64,000 nt of DNA, taken from NCBI RefSeq assembly GCF_014202115.1, contig NZ_JACHFW010000012.1, positions 1 to 64,000 of the forward strand. Reading direction: 5' to 3'. A model generated the notes under the pieces. The model ran no database searches. It was not told where the DNA came from and worked only from the letters and a program-made list of their open reading frames with translations. Positions 7,161 to 16,948 of the stretch are shown here, in pieces. Positions within the stretch are counted from its first letter, which is position 1; every line of letters starts with the position of its first letter. The stretch is from Catenibacillus scindens (GTDB lineage: Bacteria; Bacillota; Clostridia; Lachnospirales; Lachnospiraceae). A program made the translations under genes and the position numbers.

Positions 7161-9731
7161 TCACTCCTCAATTTCCAGATATTTCGCACTACTCCAGATA
7201 AATGTCTCGTATGCATTCTTTTTTGCATGCTCGAAATCTGCCTGTAAGCCAGGGGCAAGACCATCTTTACCATTCGGTCCAAACAGCACACTTTCAATCC
7301 TATCAATACACTGAGTTTTTGTTTCACCATCAGTTTCAATACCACGAAGTTTAGGCATTACCTTATGCACTAATGCTTCCTCGAATGCCTCCTGCATTGC
7401 AAGATCACAGGCGGCTTCATCAAAAGTTTCTGTTTTAATAGCAGCAATTACCTTTGGATGGTTTGCCATATAATTTTCTATAGTCTGCCAAACTCTATGT
7501 CCAAGAGCTCTTCCGGCATATTCCATAGCCTCATTTACGTCTTCAAGCCCTTTTTTATATTTATCGATTCTTGAAACAAACTGTTCTTCTTCAATAACGT
7601 TTGCATCCAGCCATCTCTGCCAAACACTTTTCGGAAGCATCGATGCCGCCTCTACACTGTTAGCCTTGGCACGACTGACGAATTCCTTGGGTCTTGGGAA
7701 GCTAAGCAGATTTCCACGGTCCAAAACCTTGTCCGATAATGATTTTGTGGTCTCATCTTCGTTCATTGTTCCTACCCAAAGGATATTGTCATTAAGTTCA
7801 AGTGGATACTTCGGCATGCCGGCTCCAAGATCGATTTCAACATCAATCTCATCATCGCTGTTTCTTCTGCGTTCAAGTTTACTAAGCATATCACTGAAAT
7901 ATAATTCCACGTGAGCAAGATTCATCTCATCCAAAAGAACTATGAACATGGAATCAGAAAGATTAGATTCCTTTGCAACCTGCTTTGAAGCATGACTAAA
8001 CTGAACCATCGCACGAATGAGCGTCGTTGCATTAAACCTATTATCAACAGAGTTAAAATAGCCAAACAACGACTGTGGACTATCCCAATCTGGCTGAACC
8101 GCCATAGACATAAAATATATTCCGCCAAATCGACAATAGTATTCAGGTAACAGTGATTTTCCGGTTCCGCTTACGCCTGCCAGCACTGTGATTGGAGACC
8201 AGTCTGCCGTTTTCAATGCTGTATGGAAGGAATAGAGTAATCTCTGATTAAACTTAATGCCAGCCTCAGCACAATTAGCACAAATCTTATCCAGCCACTC
8301 TGTTTCCGTCATCGAAAGAGCTGCCATTTCCCTTCTCGTAAAATACGGGGTCTCAATGGATTCCAGTCTTCCTGCCAATTCCTTGGGCTGTTCATAAAGG
8401 CTTCTGAAGCGATTAACTTCCTGCTCGTATTTTTCGATTGATGCCTGCAATGCTTCTCTACGCTTTTCTGCGATCAGACACTTTTCTCTTTCAGTCTCCA
8501 GCTGGCTTGTGGTAAGCATCCACTGTGCCTGCTGCCTTTCAAGATTTGAATGATCCTCCAATAATCGAATATACTTAGTATCCAGCTCATCATACTTTTG
8601 GGCTTTAACCTTGTACTCTGCGTGAAGCACCTCATCCGGTCGAGCATTAAGCTGTTTCGTCAATCTTTGAATATCCGCATCGCGAGAGGCAAGCTTTTCC
8701 AAAAGCTCTGTCATTGTCATGCCATCCGCTTCTCGTTCCTGCTGCCTATATTTCTCAAGCTGATCTTCACATTCTACAAGTCTGCGTCTATAATGCTCCT
8801 TATCCTTCTCAGCCTGAGTAAGTTTTGTTTGTATTGCGCCAGCTGCTTTCTCGATACCCGCCTTAATCTTATTTGGAATATCTCCCTGTTCAATTCTCAG
8901 ATCTTCCTCACCAAATTTAAGATCCTGCTCACGTTCTGCAAGTTGCTTTGCTTTCTTTTCCTGTTCAAGCTTTTGTGTGTTAAGCTTTGTAGAAAGAGTC
9001 TTCAATGCCGTCATTTCAGCCTGTACGTTTTTTCGTTCAATTTCCGCAACGGCTTTTGCATCTGCGACAATCTGATCAGCTTCTGCCTGAGCGGCTTCCC
9101 TTCTTTTCTTGCTCAAGTCTGCAATTTCTGCATCAAGCGCTTCCAGTTTGGTTTTTCGCAAGCCTTCTATCTGCTGCTCAAGCGCATCTTCTTTATCAAT
9201 TTTTTTCTGTTCTAAAGCAAAAATCTCAGCATCAATTTCTTCCTTGCGCTTTCTGAGGGCTTCTAACGCCTTCCGGTTTTGTATTGCGAATTCATTCTCT
9301 GCATTAGTTTCTCTTTCAATAATGCTTCTTTCGCGTCCCATTAATTCAGAATCTTTTTTATCAGCCTTTTCCTCACGTGCGCTTACAGCAGTCTCACGTG
9401 CCTGAACAGCCTCCTCTCGCCCATCCAAAGTCTCCTGCAATTCGCTCTGCTGATCATCGCGTTTATCAAGCTCAGTCTCAATATCAGCGAATCCAGACTG
9501 AATATCCTTTATCACCTGCTCACGTTCTGCCAAGTCTACTTCCTTTGCCGCCACTTCCAACTGCGCAAGGAATGCTTTAGCATCTTCTTCAGACATAGCG
9601 GCCAGCATATCCTTCCACTGATCCTCTGCACTCTTGACTTTAGCTGCCTTTGCTTTTTCCTTAAGCCTTTCTATGTTTTCCTTCTTTGTATTTACTGATG
9701 GATTTCTATTTTTGCCTCTACCTTTTGCCAT
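7161..9731 (-). CDS. McrB-like AAA+ ATPase/GTPase with long coiled coil, 856 aa
   Basis: Residues about 15-470 are a highly charged Glu/Lys/Gln-rich coiled coil that replaces the usual McrB DNA-recognition domain. The AAA+ module follows: Walker A GVSGTGKS (about 517-524), Walker B with the McrB-type DEMNLAHVELYF (about 600), and the sensor segment GTMNEDETTKSLSDKVLDR (about 652). The start has a strong site (AGGAGGAGTGCTAA before ATG). In McrBC the B subunit forms hexameric rings that translocate DNA and activate McrC; here the DUF2357-like neighbour would be the partner. The coiled coil suggests target recognition by oligomerisation or a protein partner instead of methylated DNA. Confidence 0.88.
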   Translation of the reverse strand: MAKGRGKNRNPSVNTKKENIERLKEKAKAAKVKSAEDQWKDMLAAMSEEDAKAFLAQLEVAAKEVDLAEREQVIKDIQSGFADIETELDKRDDQQSELQETLDGREEAVQARETAVSAREEKADKKDSELMGRERSIIERETNAENEFAIQNRKALEALRKRKEEIDAEIFALEQKKIDKEDALEQQIEGLRKTKLEALDAEIADLSKKRREAAQAEADQIVADAKAVAEIERKNVQAEMTALKTLSTKLNTQKLEQEKKAKQLAEREQDLKFGEEDLRIEQGDIPNKIKAGIEKAAGAIQTKLTQAEKDKEHYRRRLVECEDQLEKYRQQEREADGMTMTELLEKLASRDADIQRLTKQLNARPDEVLHAEYKVKAQKYDELDTKYIRLLEDHSNLERQQAQWMLTTSQLETEREKCLIAEKRREALQASIEKYEQEVNRFRSLYEQPKELAGRLESIETPYFTRREMAALSMTETEWLDKICANCAEAGIKFNQRLLYSFHTALKTADWSPITVLAGVSGTGKSLLPEYYCRFGGIYFMSMAVQPDWDSPQSLFGYFNSVDNRFNATTLIRAMVQFSHASKQVAKESNLSDSMFIVLLDEMNLAHVELYFSDMLSKLERRRNSDDEIDVEIDLGAGMPKYPLELNDNILWVGTMNEDETTKSLSDKVLDRGNLLSFPRPKEFVSRAKANSVEAASMLPKSVWQRWLDANVIEEEQFVSRIDKYKKGLEDVNEAMEYAGRALGHRVWQTIENYMANHPKVIAAIKTETFDEAACDLAMQEAFEEALVHKVMPKLRGIETDGETKTQCIDRIESVLFGPNGKDGLAPGLQADFEHAKKNAYETFIWSSAKYLEIEE

Positions 9732-9754
9732 TTAGCACTCCTCCTTATGGATAA

Positions 9755-9799
9755 ATATAGCATGGAGCTATATACCTAAATTCTAAAAAACCTACAAAA
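9755..9799. promoter_or_regulatory. palindrome plus island motif copy 2, upstream of the McrB-like gene
   Basis: A 7-bp inverted repeat (ATATAGC at 9755-9761, GCTATAT at 9767-9773) lies between the stop of the 742-aa gene and the start at 9731. A second exact copy of the 15-base motif lies at 9785-9799 and includes that stop codon. This could be an internal control point splitting the operon. No clear promoter boxes were identified. Confidence 0.45.
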
Positions 9800-12020
9800 C
9801 ACCGTGTTCGAACATGACTTCCAATATGCTATTGATTGCATTATCAATATGCTTTTTAGTAAAGTCGAGTTTTTTATCTTTGAAATCCATCTTCCCGCTA
9901 TGTCCGCGATTGTTACTAATCTCATCTATCAGTTTTACAAATTCAGGACAACGAACTGACAGATCTTTCAGCATTCCATCAGTCCTTTTGCCTTCAGAAT
10001 AATACCAAGCATAAAACAGAGTGATCAGTGTTCCCTTAGTATAATCTCGAAAGGTGGCAAGAACACGATCTTTGTAATAGAATGGTGTGTCCGTTATCTC
10101 AAATCCAAATCCCTGCATTTCTTTAAGTAATTCTTCTCGCATCTCTAGCTTTGATGAATCTTTAACATCCTTGATACAATCTGGTACAAGCCTGCGAGAT
10201 AAAGTCTCTTTAAAAATTGCTTCAAATACTTCCGATGCTCGATTCGGATAATTTTCTCCCATTAAAAGATTTTCAAACTGAAGGTTTCTAAGCTGATTCG
10301 CTATATTTCCATTTCTCTGAAAATATTCTGTATATATGCTTTCACACGACAGTTCCGCATCTCGCATTGCTTTTACGAGCTTTTCCTTGCTTCCGGAATC
10401 CCCACCCTGATTGTCTTCATCAGTATCATTAAATTGCAGCCCCTTTAAAAGAAGAAACGCTATATACATATTCTTCTTTCTGTATGACGAAACCCACTTA
10501 AATTCCTGCGGCATTTCATTAGGATGTGCGCTATCATTTCTTAAATCTCGCAGCCTTGAAAGATATGGAATCAGCTCCGGAACATTCTTTGCTAATTTAT
10601 AAAACGGATGCTCTGAAAAATGATCTGCTACAATAAGATTATACGAAAACAAAGCATTTAACTGCTGTTGGCTTGAATTTGCAGCCTCTTTCACAGCACG
10701 CGACTTAACACGAAAGAATTTATCTGTATCTCTTCCATCAATCACCACGAATCCTTGCTTTCGCGCGAGTTCTTTCAACATTATTGCATTTTGTTCTACA
10801 TGATTAGCTAACTGTGCATCCGTAAAATAGTCATACTCTTTCGCGGTATATGTTAATATGCTCGCCAGAAGGTTATAGTTATTCACGATATAGTCATCAA
10901 GATTCTTCTTAATAATATCTTTGTTGCTTCCTTTATTTGCTTCAAGTAATTCCTGCACCAGTAAAAAAGATGATTCCACACTCAAAAGAGCATCTCTAAC
11001 CGCTGGATAATCGTCAATTTTTTCAGAAAGAATGCGTTTGATTTTCTTTTCTGCATCAGCATGACCTTTCCTTACTGCATCTAGTTCCGCATCCGACATG
11101 CCAAACACATCGTCTTTCAATCCAAGTATTTCGTTCTTGAGTTTCGCATTTTCCTTTTTATGCGATAACTTATCGACGCATTCCACAAGATTAGCAGACG
11201 TCCCCTCTCCAAAGGGATAACAAACCTGCAGCTTGCTACGATTTATGACATCATCTGCTGCCATAAACAAATATGTAGCCACATAAACATCCTTCTGGGT
11301 TCCAAGCATTTTCACACTCTGTATTTCCCAGGGAAGATCCATATCTTCTCCCCTGTTCTTTTCTTTTTCCGCTTCTGCCATGGACTTTATATCATCCATC
11401 TCCTCATCCATAAAACCAAGATTACGAGTACGACGATTGTGCTTTTTGCAAATAGCAATAACATCATAAGGAGTCGGCTCTACTATAGCTGAAGTATCAA
11501 CATTCAGTATAATACCGTTTTTCCAATCTCGGTTTGCTACTGTGCCCAGATCAAATTTTATTCGACCATCATATCTACTACCTGTTTCAACTTCATTATG
11601 CTTGTCATCCGTAACAAACGCATCCATAAAAGTTTTTGTAACGTAGTTATAATAAACATACCCAGTCTTTATTTCATATGAATCTGTATCTGTCCGGACC
11701 AGATTTAATCCTTTGTCCGTAACCCTTCTACGCTCGTCAATCAGCTGATATCTTTTTAATTCATCTATAACAAATGCAACCAGTTCCTCATGCAAGCATA
11801 ATTTTCCCGCAATATAAGCATCATCTTTACTGCCGCTGATAAGCAATCGTAAAATCGTCATCTGAAACAGATTCAATGTATTAGGTTTCGGATAAGGAAC
11901 CGACACCTTATACTCACACATCGGCACTAAGATCCAACGTCTTTTTACGATCTTATAATTCTTGGGATGCATAGGATTCTGATATATGACACTGGTTCTG
12001 TTATTGAATGATCGTTCCAT
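9792..12020 (-). CDS. winged-helix protein with HEPN-like motif, 742 aa
   Basis: The start is ATG at 12020 (GGAGG six bases upstream), overlapping the helicase gene by 20 bases. Residues about 35-110 look like a winged helix (a short Leu-rich helix pair ending RYQLIDERRRVTDKG). The middle is helical and charged. At residues 494-499 the sequence LRDLRNDSAHPNE contains Arg-x4-His in a helical context, the signature of HEPN RNases. A second R-G-H occurs at 705-707, also in a helical C-terminal domain, but it does not fit the spacing. I recognise no named family. A nucleic-acid-binding subunit with an RNase-like domain is a testable inference. Confidence 0.7.
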   Translation of the reverse strand: MERSFNNRTSVIYQNPMHPKNYKIVKRRWILVPMCEYKVSVPYPKPNTLNLFQMTILRLLISGSKDDAYIAGKLCLHEELVAFVIDELKRYQLIDERRRVTDKGLNLVRTDTDSYEIKTGYVYYNYVTKTFMDAFVTDDKHNEVETGSRYDGRIKFDLGTVANRDWKNGIILNVDTSAIVEPTPYDVIAICKKHNRRTRNLGFMDEEMDDIKSMAEAEKEKNRGEDMDLPWEIQSVKMLGTQKDVYVATYLFMAADDVINRSKLQVCYPFGEGTSANLVECVDKLSHKKENAKLKNEILGLKDDVFGMSDAELDAVRKGHADAEKKIKRILSEKIDDYPAVRDALLSVESSFLLVQELLEANKGSNKDIIKKNLDDYIVNNYNLLASILTYTAKEYDYFTDAQLANHVEQNAIMLKELARKQGFVVIDGRDTDKFFRVKSRAVKEAANSSQQQLNALFSYNLIVADHFSEHPFYKLAKNVPELIPYLSRLRDLRNDSAHPNEMPQEFKWVSSYRKKNMYIAFLLLKGLQFNDTDEDNQGGDSGSKEKLVKAMRDAELSCESIYTEYFQRNGNIANQLRNLQFENLLMGENYPNRASEVFEAIFKETLSRRLVPDCIKDVKDSSKLEMREELLKEMQGFGFEITDTPFYYKDRVLATFRDYTKGTLITLFYAWYYSEGKRTDGMLKDLSVRCPEFVKLIDEISNNRGHSGKMDFKDKKLDFTKKHIDNAINSILEVMFEHGVL

Positions 12021-15000
12021 ATTCATCCTCCCCACATAATTTGTAGTATTCCACCAATGGTGCAACTGCCTTTACAGCCTGTGCTCCTCGCAGCATTTTG
12101 CTGTCGCCCACACATATAAGAGCTTTTTTCTGCCTGCTCATTGCTACACAAAGACGGTTTTCATACATTAAAAAGCCATACTTCTTCTGTAACATCCGAG
12201 CCACTTCAGGGCTATCATAAGACACATCGACTTCCGTATCATTAGAGCGAACCATAGATAGATAAACCACATCAAATTCCATGCCCTGGAATGCATCGAC
12301 TGTGCCAACTTTTACTATTTCATTTACATCACGGTTGTTCTTCTTATACTCAGGATTTATCACATAATGTCCGGTCTCATCTTTCACCATTATCTGAATA
12401 GATGTGTCTGCCAAAGCCTTATTAATTTCATTTACCTGTTCTCGGTAAAAAGTTATGATTCCATAATTCAAGTTTCTTCCACCTTCAGATAAAATCATCT
12501 GCTTTAAATGTCGAGCAATAGCCTCTGCTTCCTTCCTTCTGAACTTACTCTTTGCTTTTTCACCCTTATTCTCACCGTCATAAGGAATGTCATACCATAT
12601 GCATGCCTTATTCTCTATCCCCGGCAAGTTATGTGCAAAGAACATTGGATCTTCTATGCCATTTCCAACATGTTCACTTTCATTGTATTTACGATAGAAA
12701 TTATTATCGATATACGTTCCCAGTGTCGGATGCATTCTATATTGTTTATCAAGCGTAATCGTGCGCTTAATACCATCCTGAGCTTCCAGCATTTTTAGTT
12801 TCGTGAAGAGCTGTGCAAACATACTCTCTTTGATTTTTTGTTCAATATCAGCCTTCACATCGCTTTCTTTATTGTCTTCAAGCTTTCCGACTATCTGCTC
12901 ATCAATAATATGCGGTAACTGTCTATGATCTCCAACAAGAATAATGCGATCTTTCGCAACTGAAAGAGGTATGAAGAGATCCAACGGATTACTTCGTGCC
13001 GCTTCATCGACAAGTACATTATCAAAAACAATTTCTCCGTCTTTTAAATCTGCTATCTCTTTTCGCATAACCTGCTGATTTGTAGCACCATTAACAGCCG
13101 AATAGTTCAATATCGCCTGCTTTACTGCCAGCGGGTCTTCTTCCATACTTTGCATATATTGCATGATCACAAGATCCTCGCCATCCTTGCCACCTTCAAT
13201 TTGATTCAAAAGATAATCCGATATCTTGCCGAGAAGACGCACAATATCATCCTTTTTACTAGGGGATGTAAATATATCCTGTTTTGGAAGCACCTTTATC
13301 AGGAGATTCTTGCGTATCAATTTTAGAGACTCAAAATCATATGCTCCTGAGTCCAGCATTTTCTGAATCTGCTTTATTTCAGCATCAAATTCGGTATTGT
13401 GCTGTTTCCTCAATTGATAAACAGCTCTTTGCAGTTCAAATCTTCCATTATCTTCAAATGCAATCTCAGATGCCGGAAGTCTTCTGATAGCGCGAACTAA
13501 AAGATTTGTTGTAGTCTCGGCAACCCGTCCGGTCATCAGCTGTAAGTCTGATATTTCATCTGACAATTCATCCAATAGTTCTGATGAAATCCGAATATCA
13601 ACCAAATTACGTACTCTTTCCAAAAGATCCAATGTCTGATCTATAGAATTAGCAGAGTACAGGTAATCCACATACAATTTGTTGAAATCTATCAAATACT
13701 TCTTACTGTCAAGATCGCTGTGACACATATATAAATCAGAGAGTCTGTCATTAATCCACCCCTGGATTGCAGCATTAATTTCAATAATATCGTCCTCTGA
13801 TTCATTGTATTTGTGACCGAACTTTATTGCAGGCAGACCTAAAATTTCAATTCTATCAATTGCATTTTGCACCGCATCATGCTGAAATGCAGTCACAAGA
13901 TTCCTTCCGAACATGCCTCCTGCTGGGTCTGCAATTTCATTTAATCTTTTCAATATAGCCGTAATGACAGTTGTCTTTCCGGTTCCCGGAGGTCCCTGAA
14001 TCAATGCAATATCCGGTGTATTAAGCGCCATAGCAATAGCCATCTCCTGCTTCTGTGTGGGCGGATGATATTTACCTTTCTTGGTAAATATCTCTTCAAT
14101 AACGCTATCACTTAATGCGGGATAATCTCGTTTTGTTCTATTTGCTGCACTTACACTTTTGCCCTCTAAAACAGCCGATAAGTTTGGCATAGGGCACTGA
14201 CGACTTTCTATCCTAGTACGGGCCTTTTCACGTCTGTCCAAACGTTTCTTATCCCCCATAATAGACACGAAAATATAGCCCTGCTGGGCAACAGAAATTT
14301 TTCTTGCTTCCTGATCATCAACTGTGAAAATAATAGAGCCGCTTGATGGATCTATATCTTCAGCAAGTCGAACGTTGGCTATATAATTTTTATGTTTATC
14401 CAGATAATCTTCAAATTCCTGATTATCACGCTGTATTTCGAACGGATTCATAATACTTGCCGCCAATATATCGCCCCGTTCAAATTTTTTTGCAAACGCT
14501 GAAAACCTCTCCATGTTATCTGACGATATATCAAAACGATAATCTCTACCTATCTGTTCGTATGATGTATATCTTATTGCGCGGAAGTCACGAGCTTCCT
14601 TCATTATGGTCTCTCGCTCAATTTCGCCGTATTCATCCCATATTTTAATATACGTATCATCTGAGAGGCATTCCATTACAGCCTTTGTTTCAAGAGCAAT
14701 TTTCTCCCGATCCGTTGTATACTTCAACTGGCCTTTGGCCAAGAAAAAATAATAGTCATCTACCTTAATCTTCTTAAGTACTTTTTCAGCGACATAATAT
14801 TCCTGTCCTAAGTCTTCCTCAATCTTAGTTACTTGAATATAAAAATCCCTTCCAGCAATAACAAACTGTTTAAACTGCTGATCCTCATCGGCACGTGCAT
14901 GGACTCCAATCACAGCATATGTGTAACCGCCAGCCCCGTATAGAGTTCCTTCCTCGATATCTCTTTTCGGGTTTGAAACATTATTCAGATTAATGCTTCT

Positions 15001-15363
15001 TCTAACAGAAGCAAAAAATTCCTCTGATACATTAATTGCATAACTGAGATTTTTCTCTTCTGAAAACTGTTTAAAAGATACCTGGAGCAGTTTCCTTGTA
15101 TGATTGATGACAGCTGTCAGATAGACTCTCCCCCTGCTAAGAATCCCCTCAATAATACTCTTATAATGAGCATTTACAGGCTTAACCTTAACCACTTTAG
15201 TGTTATCTGCTAAAGACGAAATCGCATAGTCATCACCAATGCTCATAAGTCTGACAGGTTCACCATCCTTAAAATGTGGCTTTTGTTCATCGCTTAGGTT
15301 TGAGAGTATTTCAAATTCTATTGTATCTTCTTGTGTACAATGTTTAAGATCATAATGATCCAT
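12001..15363 (-). CDS. SF1 (Upf1/Dna2-like) helicase, 1120 aa
   Basis: Canonical SF1B motifs appear in order: Walker A IQGPPGTGKTT (about 455-465), motif II VDEAARSNPLD (about 785) followed by GDHRQLPH, motif IV LDKQYRMHP, motif V VGTVDAFQGMEFDVV, and motif VI NRLCVAMSRQKKA. Between motifs I and II lies a roughly 250-residue helical insertion. The N-terminal 400 residues are a beta-rich region of the kind that precedes helicase cores in prokaryotic defence operons. The start has a strong GGAGAGGTGACAA site. It is expected to unwind or translocate on nucleic acid for the island's system, controlled by the kinase/phosphatase pair encoded just upstream. Confidence 0.92.
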   Translation of the reverse strand: MDHYDLKHCTQEDTIEFEILSNLSDEQKPHFKDGEPVRLMSIGDDYAISSLADNTKVVKVKPVNAHYKSIIEGILSRGRVYLTAVINHTRKLLQVSFKQFSEEKNLSYAINVSEEFFASVRRSINLNNVSNPKRDIEEGTLYGAGGYTYAVIGVHARADEDQQFKQFVIAGRDFYIQVTKIEEDLGQEYYVAEKVLKKIKVDDYYFFLAKGQLKYTTDREKIALETKAVMECLSDDTYIKIWDEYGEIERETIMKEARDFRAIRYTSYEQIGRDYRFDISSDNMERFSAFAKKFERGDILAASIMNPFEIQRDNQEFEDYLDKHKNYIANVRLAEDIDPSSGSIIFTVDDQEARKISVAQQGYIFVSIMGDKKRLDRREKARTRIESRQCPMPNLSAVLEGKSVSAANRTKRDYPALSDSVIEEIFTKKGKYHPPTQKQEMAIAMALNTPDIALIQGPPGTGKTTVITAILKRLNEIADPAGGMFGRNLVTAFQHDAVQNAIDRIEILGLPAIKFGHKYNESEDDIIEINAAIQGWINDRLSDLYMCHSDLDSKKYLIDFNKLYVDYLYSANSIDQTLDLLERVRNLVDIRISSELLDELSDEISDLQLMTGRVAETTTNLLVRAIRRLPASEIAFEDNGRFELQRAVYQLRKQHNTEFDAEIKQIQKMLDSGAYDFESLKLIRKNLLIKVLPKQDIFTSPSKKDDIVRLLGKISDYLLNQIEGGKDGEDLVIMQYMQSMEEDPLAVKQAILNYSAVNGATNQQVMRKEIADLKDGEIVFDNVLVDEAARSNPLDLFIPLSVAKDRIILVGDHRQLPHIIDEQIVGKLEDNKESDVKADIEQKIKESMFAQLFTKLKMLEAQDGIKRTITLDKQYRMHPTLGTYIDNNFYRKYNESEHVGNGIEDPMFFAHNLPGIENKACIWYDIPYDGENKGEKAKSKFRRKEAEAIARHLKQMILSEGGRNLNYGIITFYREQVNEINKALADTSIQIMVKDETGHYVINPEYKKNNRDVNEIVKVGTVDAFQGMEFDVVYLSMVRSNDTEVDVSYDSPEVARMLQKKYGFLMYENRLCVAMSRQKKALICVGDSKMLRGAQAVKAVAPLVEYYKLCGEDEYGTIIQ

Positions 15364-15380
15364 TTGTCACCTCTCCTTTG

Positions 15381-16937
15381 CTACACTAGGACAAATTGAA
15401 TTTTTCTTTCTCTCAAATGCATAATATCATCTGTAGTAAATTCTTCATCCCCTAGATAATCTGTCATATCACCACGCAGCACTGACATGGTCAGAATAAT
15501 ATTATTAATATCTGACAAACGCTTACTGCTATTAGGCATAATCTCACCGTAATCCGAATTAGGTGTTCCGATTCGAACAGAACGATTCATCAGATTTCGA
15601 ATTGTGTATTCTCCTTTAGAAATCTCAATTTCTATCGACTTTTCGACCCTCTCAGAAAAAGACGTATCACTCGTATGATAGTTATACAAGAAATAATCTC
15701 CGTCCATATTGTCGATAATCTTAATACTTACCGGTTCTTTCCGCTTTAACAGATCAAGAGATACCGTTTCAACACCATATCCTCCATCTGCATTAAATGA
15801 GTCAATCTCCTCATTGACATTTGCAACGATCTTATCTACGTTGAAATAGTCCATGATAATTGCAGCTATAAATGGTGCCCGGTCATTTTCTCTTCCAATT
15901 TTGCAGAATGGGCACTTGCAGTTCTGAATATCTTCAAGCTGTACTAAAAATGTACTTCCACAATATTTACATTTAGCAGTAAGATTAGCCGCTTGTCTCA
16001 GCGCAATATACCAGTCCCTCATTTTAGGTCTGCTAAGCGGATCATGACGTCCCTTTTCCCCGAAATTCCCCTCGAACAATTTCTTTATATTTTTAGTAAA
16101 AGCGTATTTTGGTCCCAAACCAGTGTGACATCTATTGGAGTCATCATTTTCATCATAAATCCATGCAACCTCCCCTTTTGAAGCCAAATCTGCATAGTCT
16201 ACTTCTTCATCATCCCAACCTCCACCGTCACCATCCGTAAGGAGTTCTCCGTTGAACGGAGAATTCATTGTCAAAATCTCATGTGCCAAAATTGCAAACG
16301 AATATTCATCAGCTTGAAGAGAATTAAGCTCTCCTTTCATGATTTCAGGCGCACCATATCCAGGTGTCTGAATCTGTTTTCCAACATCAAATCTGTAACG
16401 CATATTGTCTGCATCAATAAGCCAGACTTCACTTGATTCAAGATTACCGGATGCAAAAATATTTTCCGGAGAAATATCCGCATAGACAGTAGAGTGTGCA
16501 TACAGTCGGGTAAATATCTCCGCTGTATTCATTAACAACTCGTATCTATGTCTCAATCCGCCGGTATTATATAAAAAGAGACCTGGCTTTGTTGTTCCAT
16601 CAAAAGGTCTAATCCAATGCTTGATTGGCTTCATATCGTTAAGAAGACGCATGGTATATCCACAATATGGTTTCTGCAGTAGACTTACGGGCTTTGCAAT
16701 ATGGATGTCGGCTGGAATATCGAGAATTCTAACCTCATCAAGTTCCCTCTTAAACTTTTCATACTCATCATCATCTACTACAGGTTCTCCAGTGCTTGGA
16801 TTAACCTTCATCTTTATCAGGATGTTAGGATCTTTTGTTTTCCAGGTGACACCCTGGCCTCCTCCACCAAGAACTTCCTCCAGGTAATGCTTATAACCGT
16901 TTTCATCAATTACAAATTGAATATTTGATTCTTCCAT
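15381..16937 (-). CDS. TerY-P-type protein kinase with zinc ribbon, 518 aa
   Basis: The kinase core is at the N-terminus: a Gly-rich loop (LGGGGQGVTW, near residue 25), a catalytic loop YADISPENIF with D154, and a DAD at 175-177 in place of DFG. A Cys4 zinc ribbon follows (C323, C326, C342, C345). The C-terminal 130 residues form a beta-rich domain. Kinase plus ribbon next to a vWA and a PP2C gene is the arrangement known as the TerY phosphorylation triad. HRD is replaced by YAD, but the catalytic Asp and the Asn are present, so activity is likely. It probably phosphorylates operon partners such as the vWA protein or the helicase. Confidence 0.9.
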   Translation of the reverse strand: MEESNIQFVIDENGYKHYLEEVLGGGGQGVTWKTKDPNILIKMKVNPSTGEPVVDDDEYEKFKRELDEVRILDIPADIHIAKPVSLLQKPYCGYTMRLLNDMKPIKHWIRPFDGTTKPGLFLYNTGGLRHRYELLMNTAEIFTRLYAHSTVYADISPENIFASGNLESSEVWLIDADNMRYRFDVGKQIQTPGYGAPEIMKGELNSLQADEYSFAILAHEILTMNSPFNGELLTDGDGGGWDDEEVDYADLASKGEVAWIYDENDDSNRCHTGLGPKYAFTKNIKKLFEGNFGEKGRHDPLSRPKMRDWYIALRQAANLTAKCKYCGSTFLVQLEDIQNCKCPFCKIGRENDRAPFIAAIIMDYFNVDKIVANVNEEIDSFNADGGYGVETVSLDLLKRKEPVSIKIIDNMDGDYFLYNYHTSDTSFSERVEKSIEIEISKGEYTIRNLMNRSVRIGTPNSDYGEIMPNSSKRLSDINNIILTMSVLRGDMTDYLGDEEFTTDDIMHLRERKIQFVLV

Positions 16938-16948
16938 TTTGCACCGCC

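Noticed and set aside
8598-9215. Long + strand frame of 205 codons opposite the McrB-like gene
   Set aside because: Composition (Phe/Leu/Cys-rich) is what results from reading a Glu/Lys-rich coiled coil backwards.
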